The notes beneath the pieces are model-generated. The model had not been told where the DNA came from and ran no database searches. It saw nothing but the letters and a program-made list of their open reading frames with translations. From an uncultured Butyrivibrio sp. (GTDB taxonomy: Bacteria > Bacillota > Clostridia > Lachnospirales > Lachnospiraceae), in the NCBI GenBank assembly GCA_910577605.1, contig CAJTON010000035.1:1-29421 (forward strand): a stretch of 29,421 bases of DNA, read 5' to 3'. Numbering within the stretch: the stretch's first letter is position 1; every line of letters starts with the position of its first letter. The translations under genes were made by a program, and so were the position numbers. This document shows, in pieces, positions 23,574 through 29,421 of the stretch.

Positions 23574-24377
23574 TTACCATGTACGCGAGCCTATTTCACG
23601 GAACTGCGCCACGGTGGTGGTGTGGGAGTTCAGACCGCCGTCAACGTTGATTATCTGTCCGCTCACATATTCGCTTTCGTCCGAGCCGAAATAAACGCAG
23701 GCATGAGCTATGTCTTCGGGACATCCGTAACGGTTGACCATGATGTTGCTTAAGAAAATATCCTTTAAAACTTGGGGAACATGTGCCTCATTCTGAGGAG
23801 TTACGATAAGTCCCGGACGGACACAGTTGCAGCGGATATTTTTTTTGCCGTACTGAAGCGCTACCGACTGTGTCAGCATATCCACGCCGGCTTTAGCGCA
23901 GGCGTAAGCGGTAGAGCCGAGATCCCCGCTGCATGAAGCCATGGAGCCGATATTGACTATGGAGCCTCCTTTGGCATTTTTCATCATGTGGGGGAGTGCG
24001 CATTTTATTATATAGAATGTACCGCGCAGGTCGCTTTGAAAAATATTGTCCCACATTTCGATGGTAAGCTCGTCCACTCTGCCGTCAGGCAGCCCTACGT
24101 TGGCGGCGTTATTTACAAGAATGTCGATTCCGCCGTAAGTTTCTGCCGTATCTGCAATAAGCTTTTCAATACTGCCGGGGTCGGTAATGTCCATCTGATG
24201 AAAAGAAGCGTCGCCGCCCTCCTTGCGTATGTCGTCCGCAACGGCCTCTCCTTTTTCCGCCCTGCGTCCGCAGACGATAACTTTGGCGCCCTCCGCGGCA
24301 TATACATGCGCGATTCCGATGCCGATTCCGCTGGTAGAGCCGGTGACGATCGCCACCTTGTCTTTTAACCTGTCCAT
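23574..24377 (-). CDS. Short-chain dehydrogenase/reductase (SDR), substrate unknown
   Basis: This 267-residue protein is a classical SDR, an NAD(P)-dependent oxidoreductase with a Rossmann fold. The cofactor motif TGSTSGIG is at 12-19, NNAA at 89-92, catalytic S145 in NIGSMAS, and Y158/K162 in YACAK. The C-terminal SGQIINVDGG block is typical. Residues C38-R39-R40 (CGRR) after the second strand hint at NADP preference, which is inference. The substrate cannot be read from sequence; relatives act on sugars, steroids or fatty-acyl groups. The ATG has AGGAGG seven nt upstream. It is a single-gene unit with its own promoter at 24438-24467 and a shared terminator downstream, convergent with the serS/tRNA side. 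Confidence 0.93.
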   Translation of the reverse strand: MDRLKDKVAIVTGSTSGIGIGIAHVYAAEGAKVIVCGRRAEKGEAVADDIRKEGGDASFHQMDITDPGSIEKLIADTAETYGGIDILVNNAANVGLPDGRVDELTIEMWDNIFQSDLRGTFYIIKCALPHMMKNAKGGSIVNIGSMASCSGDLGSTAYACAKAGVDMLTQSVALQYGKKNIRCNCVRPGLIVTPQNEAHVPQVLKDIFLSNIMVNRYGCPEDIAHACVYFGSDESEYVSGQIINVDGGLNSHTTTVAQFREIGSRTW

Positions 24378-24437
24378 GTTAAAACCTCCTTGATTTGTAT
24401 ATATTTTAAAAATTATAAAATTCTTTTGTACAGTATT

Positions 24438-24467
24438 ATTTTATTCTGTTTACGCGGGACTTGTCAA
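24438..24467 (-). promoter_or_regulatory. Promoter of the SDR gene
   Basis: Minus strand: TTGACA (24462-24467), 18-nt spacer, TAAAAT (24438-24443). It lies about 60 nt upstream of the SDR start. Confidence 0.8.
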
Positions 24468-24491
24468 GTGAGGAAGCCGGAAAACACGGTC

Positions 24492-24520
24492 TTGAGCCGG
24501 ACGGATATATATGTTAGAAT
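24492..24520 (+). promoter_or_regulatory. Promoter of the GH18 gene
   Basis: TTGAGC (24492-24497), 17-nt spacer, TAGAAT (24515-24520) with TGT directly before the -10. It is divergent from the SDR promoter, with 24 bp between the two -35 elements, and lies about 90 nt upstream of the GH18 start. Confidence 0.65.
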
Positions 24521-24609
24521 CAATATAACGGATATTAAAGAATCTCTGCCGCGGTATCTGCATAGCGCCAGCCCTGTCAGATACTTTTAATCGGTGCAAG
24601 GAGGTTAAA

Positions 24610-26163
24610 ATGGGAAAAAAAGAACGCCTGTATTATGCATTGGGCGGTTTTGGAATAGGCGTCGCGCTGATGGCAATAGTATGGCTGTGCGTGAGCCTGT
24701 CGCATAATAGGAGAGCCGAAACGGGGGCGGATAATGTCATTACCCGCGAAAATGTCGCGGAGGGCGTAAGCGCAGATGAAAGTACGGGACAAAATCCGGA
24801 GTCCACACAGATTTATGGCGAAAGTACGGATATGTCGCAGAAGCAGACAGATGATACAGACGCGTCTGCGGAGGAGACTGAGCCGGCTGAGAAAAACACC
24901 GAAGAGGCGAAGCCGACAGAAAAGGATAGCGAGGACGAACCGGTTAAGCCGACAGAAAAAGAAACCGCCGCGCTGCCCCCGTCCTCATCTGAAAGCCAGA
25001 GCCAGGGCAAACCGGAAGCTCCGGCTGAAACCGAGCCTCCTGCGCCGTCCGGCACATGGGATAAAAACGCCGTATATGTCGGCGGGGATATTGTCAGCTA
25101 TAACGGACAGCAGTATAAGGCGAAATGGTGGACACAGGGAGAAACACCGGGCAGCAGCGACGTATGGGAGAGACTGGGAACAGTGAGCGGCGAGCCGAAG
25201 CCGCCGGAAGGAGTTGAAAACGTGCCGATAGACAGCTCTAAGCCTCAGAACACTGAGCTTACGGACTTTAAGGTAGTCGGATATTATCCGAGCTGGAAGC
25301 CTGACAAACTGAATTATGTGGATTTCGGGGTGCTGACTCATGTATGTTATGCTTTCGCGATTCCTACGGCGGACGGAGGTCTGCGGGACCTTGAGAATCC
25401 GGAGACTGCAAAGGCGCTCATAAAATCCGCTCACGCAAATAAAGCAAAAGTCCTCATTTCGATCGGAGGCTGGAGCTATAATGATACGCCTTTGGAGGGC
25501 GTGTTTATGGAAGCGACCTCCACTAAGGAGAAGACGGAGCGTTTTGCCGAAAACATTATTGCCATGTGCGACAAATACGGCTTTGACGGTGTGGATATGG
25601 ATTGGGAGCATCCGAGGATGGACGGAACGAGCGCGAAGCAGTACGAGACTTTGATGCTCTATCTGTCCGAGAAGCTGCACGCGAAGGGCAAGCTCCTGAC
25701 CTCGGCGGTTTTAAGCGGCGCTACGGCGGACGGGAATATTTATTACGACGCCGCAGCTCATACCAACGCGGTGCTCAACGCCGTTGATTTTATAAATATT
25801 ATGGCGTATGACGGGGGCGACGGGGAACGCCATTCGCAGTATGATTTTGCCGTGAACTGCGGAAAATACTGGAAGGAGAAGAGAGGGCTTCCCGCTTATA
25901 AGGTCGTACTTGGCGTGCCGTTTTACGCGCGTCCGAGCTGGGCGGGCTATGGCGATATTCTCGCAAGCGTTCCGGATGCGGACGGTAAAGATCACGTCAA
26001 TTATAACGGTATGGAGGCATACTATAACGGTACGGAAACGATTGCGAAAAAGACCAGATACGCAAAGGAGAATCTCGGAGGAATTATGATCTGGGAGCTG
26101 ACGCAGGACAGTACGGATAAGAGTAAAAGTCTTTTGCAGACAATTGGTAAGAATTCCAAGTAA
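24610..26163 (+). CDS. Membrane-anchored glycoside hydrolase family 18 protein with CBM5/12-type module
   Basis: This 517-residue surface protein probably cleaves beta-1,4 N-acetylglucosamine polymers such as chitin or peptidoglycan-like glycans. Residues 9-30 form an uncleaved-looking signal anchor (FGIGVALMAIVWLCVSL) with no lipobox. Then comes a Thr/Glu/Pro/Ser-rich linker to about 148 with repeated PTEK units. A chitin-binding CBM5/12-like module is at 149-189 (TWDKNAVYVGGDIVSYNGQQ, then KAKWWTQGETPG and WERLG). The GH18 barrel starts near 221 (VVGYYPSWK), with SIGGW at 284-288 and catalytic DGVDMDWE at 326-333 (acid E333). An AAGGAGG site stands before the ATG. GH18 spore-lytic or endo-N-acetylglucosaminidase roles are alternatives. 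Confidence 0.93.
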   Translation: MGKKERLYYALGGFGIGVALMAIVWLCVSLSHNRRAETGADNVITRENVAEGVSADESTGQNPESTQIYGESTDMSQKQTDDTDASAEETEPAEKNTEEAKPTEKDSEDEPVKPTEKETAALPPSSSESQSQGKPEAPAETEPPAPSGTWDKNAVYVGGDIVSYNGQQYKAKWWTQGETPGSSDVWERLGTVSGEPKPPEGVENVPIDSSKPQNTELTDFKVVGYYPSWKPDKLNYVDFGVLTHVCYAFAIPTADGGLRDLENPETAKALIKSAHANKAKVLISIGGWSYNDTPLEGVFMEATSTKEKTERFAENIIAMCDKYGFDGVDMDWEHPRMDGTSAKQYETLMLYLSEKLHAKGKLLTSAVLSGATADGNIYYDAAAHTNAVLNAVDFINIMAYDGGDGERHSQYDFAVNCGKYWKEKRGLPAYKVVLGVPFYARPSWAGYGDILASVPDADGKDHVNYNGMEAYYNGTETIAKKTRYAKENLGGIMIWELTQDSTDKSKSLLQTIGKNSK

Positions 26164-26202
26164 AAGACAGCCGGACGGAAAATTTCCGCTCCGGCTGTCT
26201 TT
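26163..26202. terminator. Terminator between convergent genes
   Basis: A perfect 13-bp stem, 26163-26175 with 26190-26202 (AAAGACAGCCGGA and its complement), has an inner GGAA/TTCC pairing. Its ends are A- and T-rich on both strands, so it can end both the GH18 gene and the 483-residue gene, although the T-runs are short. Confidence 0.8.
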
Positions 26203-26238
26203 CTGTCGGGAAATAAAACATATGCGGCTGTTTTTGCT

Positions 26239-27690
26239 TTACTGCGTCTGCTCATCGCCCTCTGAGGTTGAGACTTTAAGGAACTTGTTGGGGAAATACT
26301 TATCGACCCACATCTGCGCAAGCTGTGATTTGGTTATCGGCTTGAGGTAGTAGTTGACAGGCATTCCGAGCTGACCGTTCAGAGCTTTGTCGATGTAATC
26401 TTCAAACGCGTTCATCATCGAGTTAATGTCAAGGACCTTGTTTGCCTTATTGTCGATTTCGCTGAGACCGGAAAGCACTCCCTGGATCTGCGCGTTTTTC
26501 AGTGATATCATCTGCTGTCCCGTTCTCGCGCTTTCGGCGGATTTGTCCACGGAATCCATCTCGGAGGAGGTGGCGTTCTGAAGGGACGCAAGCTGCTGCA
26601 TAGAGGCTTCTCCGTCAAACTTTGAGAACTGCTTTACCGCCAGCTGAACATTGTTGGCCTTGATAGAGGGAATCGAGCCTTTGGTCGTCAGTGTGCAGTG
26701 CGACGAAATGTTCTGGGTGCTGAGCAGGTTTTTAATATCGTTGGAGAACTGGCTGTTAAGACCGAAGCCGCCGGAGACGTCCGCAAACCACGAAGCCGCT
26801 TTGCACTGAGTCTGTATCTTATCTATGACAGAGTTCATCTGTTCCGACGACATGGTTATGCTGCTGTTGAGGATATGCACCATTCCGACAAAGCAGGAGC
26901 CGTAGGTCGCGCCAGAGACGATGGTCATAGATTTTTCATCTGGAGTCGCGGCGCTTGCGGCGGTCTGCATGATGTTTGCAGGGTCGTCGGTCTTCAACAT
27001 ATCGTCATTGTACATGGAGTTCCATACGCGTATCGCCTTGTCAACGTCTATGACGCAGGGGGCAAGAAGCGCCGCGTCCTTGTGTGTGCAGCTTACCGCG
27101 ATCACAAGCGTACCGCTTATGTCGTGCTTTGAATACTGGCTGTTCAGCTGGCTTGCCGCCGTTTTGCTTGCCTGTTCTGAAAAGTCGTTGCCGAGGAATT
27201 TAAATTCCGAGCTTATGAACGCCTGTATGTTTGCGCATTGTGTTTTTGCGCTCTGCGAATTTTGGTCAAGCGAAAAATACTGCACGTTCATGTTCATGGA
27301 ATCGGCGGAGAGCGGCATCTTTTTTATCTGAGTGCGGTTGTAGTCGAGAGGGCTTTCCCAGCTTGAGTTTACTGCGGGCGAGCACTTTATCTCAAGTATT
27401 CCGGTCTTTGCCTCGAGCTTTTTTCTGGCGTAATCTACAGCCGCCTCCTGTATCTGCTTACCGATTTCCGCGCTCTGGTCGTAAAGCTCGTCCGTGTCGA
27501 CGTGCATACTGCCAAGCTCCTGTATGGTGTTGTCTATACTTCTCTTAAAAGCGATAAGCTCATTCATTCTGTTTTCGGCGGCGTCCACGGGAGCGTTAAG
27601 TTCGCTTATTTTTTCAAGGACCTCCAGCTTTTTCGGGTCAACGATGTTGCCCAAGGCTATCGAGGGGTCATAGGGAATTACTGATGGCAT
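26239..27690 (-). CDS. Unknown 483-residue helical protein
   Basis: I cannot assign a function. The protein starts with PYDPSIALGNIVDPKKLEVL and has no signal peptide or membrane segment. Residues 20-95 look like a long helical hairpin (repeated Ala, Glu, Lys, Leu; MNELIAFKRSIDNTIQEL). A motif-like SPLDYNRTQIKKMPLSADS lies near 114-132. The middle (about 195-350) has small-residue-rich strands such as GTLVIAVSCTHKDAALLAP and SGATYGSCFVGMVHILNSS. The C-terminus has NYYLKPITKSQLAQMWVDKY. Six or so cysteines are scattered. I have a weak, unverified recollection of similar fungal proteins. It follows the arginase-fold gene by 22 nt with AAGGAGG upstream, so the two form an operon and may act together. 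Confidence 0.85.
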   Translation of the reverse strand: MPSVIPYDPSIALGNIVDPKKLEVLEKISELNAPVDAAENRMNELIAFKRSIDNTIQELGSMHVDTDELYDQSAEIGKQIQEAAVDYARKKLEAKTGILEIKCSPAVNSSWESPLDYNRTQIKKMPLSADSMNMNVQYFSLDQNSQSAKTQCANIQAFISSEFKFLGNDFSEQASKTAASQLNSQYSKHDISGTLVIAVSCTHKDAALLAPCVIDVDKAIRVWNSMYNDDMLKTDDPANIMQTAASAATPDEKSMTIVSGATYGSCFVGMVHILNSSITMSSEQMNSVIDKIQTQCKAASWFADVSGGFGLNSQFSNDIKNLLSTQNISSHCTLTTKGSIPSIKANNVQLAVKQFSKFDGEASMQQLASLQNATSSEMDSVDKSAESARTGQQMISLKNAQIQGVLSGLSEIDNKANKVLDINSMMNAFEDYIDKALNGQLGMPVNYYLKPITKSQLAQMWVDKYFPNKFLKVSTSEGDEQTQ

Positions 27691-27712
27691 AAATAAAACC
27701 TCCTTTCAAATA

Positions 27713-28615
27713 TTATTCTGCAACGAGCGGTATACCCATACGCTCACAGAGAACCGCGGCGACCGCGCTTATGTCTCCTATGTAAGAATCGATCAGCTCA
27801 CGGTGATTCTCTAATTTTTCCGAATCTACGTGCGGAAATCCCGTTATGTCGGCGGCGATAAGCTTGCCTGTCGGAATTTCCGCGAGATGAGCTCTGAGCT
27901 GAAGCGGCGCGAGATATCCGGATTTCCAATTCGTGCGTTTAAGATCCTCGGCGCAGGTGAGCACGTCCATATCCACAGTCGCATAAAGCTTGTCGTAGCG
28001 GCCATAGATGTCGCTCAGTGCTTCCGGCGCGCAGCTTATCATAGCGCCGTCGCGGGTATAAAGCTTTGCCGAGTAGGCGGGCTTGGACTGTCCGGCGCTT
28101 TGTCTTTTATACTCCATGTATTCCGCGAGGCTGTCAAACTTTGTCGTGTCAATGTATTTAGGACCGACCACGAGGTAATCGCAGCCCGCGGCTTTGCAGA
28201 TATTCGCTCCTCCCCACGAACCGCAGTAAAAGTAAGAATTTTCGGAGCCGGAATCCTCGTGCTGGTCAAAATTTACCACAAGAAGCTTTTCTTCGGGAGC
28301 GATGTGCTTTGCCGCCTCCTTCACATAGAAATAAGTCATGTGATGGGCGCTGTTGCTCTCGGTGAAAAAAAGAGCCTTGTCCGGCAGCATACCGCAGAGA
28401 ATAGCTTCAATGCGGGCCTTTTGTCTGCTGGACATATTATCTTCTTTGTTGGGGAGCGGTATGAAATCGTAGGTATCCGATTCGTCAATCGGACCTTTTT
28501 TGAAGAAATGCCCCGCCAGACACAGAGTGTCCCGAAATTCAAGCGCTCCTTTGTAGTAAGGGTAACTGTCGCTGCTTTCATGCAGTGAAACGTAAGTTCC
28601 GTTGATTTTTGCCAT
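27713..28615 (-). CDS. Arginase/agmatinase-fold (ureohydrolase-like) protein
   Basis: This 300-residue protein has the metal-site pattern of the arginase superfamily in correct order: a histidine at 91 or 92 (NSAHHMTY), D117-H119-D121 in NFDQHEDSG, and D215-D217 in ATVDMDVL, followed by AADITGF near 255. All six ligands of the two-manganese site can thus be placed, though the flanking sequence differs from true arginases (no GGDHS, and no SFDxDxxDP). It probably hydrolyses a C-N bond in a guanidino or amide-type compound; the substrate is unknown. UPF0489-like arginase relatives are an alternative. ATG has AAGGAGA upstream, and a 19-nt palindrome lies before that. It is the first gene of a pair with the 483-residue protein. 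Confidence 0.8.
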   Translation of the reverse strand: MAKINGTYVSLHESSDSYPYYKGALEFRDTLCLAGHFFKKGPIDESDTYDFIPLPNKEDNMSSRQKARIEAILCGMLPDKALFFTESNSAHHMTYFYVKEAAKHIAPEEKLLVVNFDQHEDSGSENSYFYCGSWGGANICKAAGCDYLVVGPKYIDTTKFDSLAEYMEYKRQSAGQSKPAYSAKLYTRDGAMISCAPEALSDIYGRYDKLYATVDMDVLTCAEDLKRTNWKSGYLAPLQLRAHLAEIPTGKLIAADITGFPHVDSEKLENHRELIDSYIGDISAVAAVLCERMGIPLVAE

Positions 28616-28640
28616 ATCAAATGTCTCCTTTCATTATTAA

Positions 28641-28659
28641 TGTGTTGTTTTTCAACACA
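28641..28659. promoter_or_regulatory. Palindrome upstream of the arginase-fold gene
   Basis: TGTGTTG (28641-28647) and CAACACA (28653-28659) form a perfect 7-bp inverted repeat around five Ts, 26 nt upstream of the start codon and just before the Shine-Dalgarno. It could be a repressor operator or an mRNA hairpin; no clear -35/-10 pair is visible beside it. Confidence 0.4.
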
Positions 28660-28744
28660 TCATGGTATCCTCAAAGAGGGTTTTCCATAAATTTGGAGGG
28701 CGGCGCCTTGCCCTTCCACATATAGCTCACGGCAGAAGCAAAAC

Positions 28745-29248
28745 TTAACGGTCCGCCGTAAAAAAATATGGATCAAGCGTTTTTTTCAGAGCGGCGTAGA
28801 TACGCTTCATTCTGCGAGCGACCGCAGCTTCGCTTATGTGCTGCTCCTTAGCTATATCCGACTGCTTCGTGCCCTCCCAGAATACGCGTTCAAGAAGCTC
28901 TCTCTGCTGAGGTTCAAGCCTTTCGATCGCCAGATAAAGCTCGTCATACTCCTCCTTTTGAATAAATTCTTCCTGTAAATCACTTCCGTCGGAAAAATAA
29001 CGGTCCTCAGGGTCAAGCGCCGAAAGAAGGACGTGTCTGCGGGTTTCAGTCTGGTTCCTGTTAAACGAGGGTCTGTTGAAATCCTCGTCCATTATCTGCT
29101 GCGCGGTTCTTTTTTGAACCGTGGCTTTATCGCGGGCAGCGGCAAGTCTCATTTGATAATCAGCTTCCTCCCATAACCTGCATTCCTTGTCAGAAGCCTC
29201 AATTGTCTGGGCGTTCTCCTTGCGCTCATAGTAAACGGAAATTTTCAT
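28745..29248 (-). CDS. Small sigma-70-like factor (region 4 only) of the mobile-element type
   Basis: This 167-residue protein has a C-terminal sigma region 4-like helix-turn-helix: YDELYLAIERLEPQQRELLE (101-120), then TKQSDIAKEQHISEAAVARR (127-146) and MKRIYAALKKTL. The N-terminus MKISVYYERKENAQTI and a charged linker are typical of small sigma-like proteins found in conjugative and phage-like elements of Bacillota. No recognisable region 2 is present, so it may be a regulator or a split sigma. I chose ATG 29248 because AAAGGA lies about seven nt upstream; an in-frame start at 29350 would add a hydrophobic stretch with no ribosome binding site. It lies 129 nt upstream of the arginase-fold gene on the same strand. 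Confidence 0.82.
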   Translation of the reverse strand: MKISVYYERKENAQTIEASDKECRLWEEADYQMRLAAARDKATVQKRTAQQIMDEDFNRPSFNRNQTETRRHVLLSALDPEDRYFSDGSDLQEEFIQKEEYDELYLAIERLEPQQRELLERVFWEGTKQSDIAKEQHISEAAVARRMKRIYAALKKTLDPYFFTADR

Positions 29249-29421
29249 AACTTTGTCCTTTCCGCCCGAAAAATGCGAAGAGGGCAAAAAAGACAGAAAT
29301 AAGCCGGCGCAAACGGTCCATATTCCTTCAATGCCTGAAAAAAGGCGCAAAAAGGAAAGGCACCGAAACGGCGTTTCACATTGATATATTGAAAACGCGG
29401 CTGTCAGTATCCTTTTTTGCC

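Noticed and set aside
28671..28721. Sixteen-codon minus-strand frame (MWKGKAPPSKFMENPL) between the sigma-like and arginase-fold genes
   Set aside because: The ribosome binding site is poor and the frame is very short. It could be a leader peptide, but there is no support beyond its existence.
1..29421. CRISPR arrays, insertion sequences, transposase genes or rRNA genes
   Set aside because: No regularly spaced repeats, no transposase motifs with terminal repeats and no rRNA sequence were found.
29351..29421. Weak inverted similarity between AAAAAGGA and TCCTTTTTT at the right edge
   Set aside because: Low complexity and cut by the window end; not enough to call a terminator or repeat.

Overview
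The window looks like the replication-origin region of a low-to-medium GC Bacillota chromosome, most likely class Clostridia and probably Lachnospiraceae-like. This rests on gene order (gyrA, gyrB, recF, yaaA, dnaN, dnaA, then oriC, then rpmH, rnpA, yidD, yidC, jag, mnmE, mnmG, rsmG, parA, parB), on strong AGGAGG-type ribosome binding sites with some TTG/GTG starts, on class I two-subunit fumarase, and on a DUF4446 gene after parB. I could not run any search, so the taxonomic call is inference.

Layout. 1-2.3 kb (minus): the 5' part of tRNA-Ser(GCU) behind a perfect consensus promoter, the two fumarase subunit genes and a LURP-one-like gene. 2.3-9.2 kb (minus): gyrA, gyrB, recF, an S4-domain gene (yaaA) and dnaN, tightly packed. 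9.2-11.1 kb: the origin. It is split in two by dnaA, with DnaA-box clusters on both sides. The dnaA-dnaN side carries the full unwinding architecture: boxes, a short GC block, DnaA-trios and a 26-nt pure A/T tract. 11.1-21 kb (plus): rpmH, rnpA, yidD, yidC, jag, a broken mnmE, mnmG, rsmG, an unknown coiled-coil gene, a pair of parS sites, parA, parB and a DUF4446 gene. 20.8-23.3 kb (plus): an HD-GYP gene, serS and tRNA-Arg(CCU). 23.3-29.4 kb is more accessory: an SDR oxidoreductase (minus), a membrane-anchored GH18 protein with a carbohydrate-binding module (plus), and a minus-strand run of a small sigma-like factor, an arginase-fold hydrolase and a 483-residue protein of unknown function. Genes point away from oriC on both sides through about 23 kb, as expected for co-orientation with replication.

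How the genes work together. DnaA, DnaN, RecF and gyrase start and support replication at the adjacent oriC. ParA, ParB and parS, about 7.5 kb away, segregate the origin. RpmH, RnpA, YidD, YidC and Jag form the conserved ribosome/tRNA-processing/membrane-insertion cluster. MnmE and MnmG would jointly modify the tRNA wobble uridine, but mnmE carries what appears to be an 11-nt deletion just after its Walker A motif, so the pathway may be disabled in this sequence.

Points most worth a second look: the mnmE lesion; the trio/DUE origin with a second trio-like element on the other side of dnaA; two identical inverted parS sites; the coiled-coil protein sitting where noc sits in Bacillus; and the sigma / arginase-fold / unknown-protein cassette at the right end.
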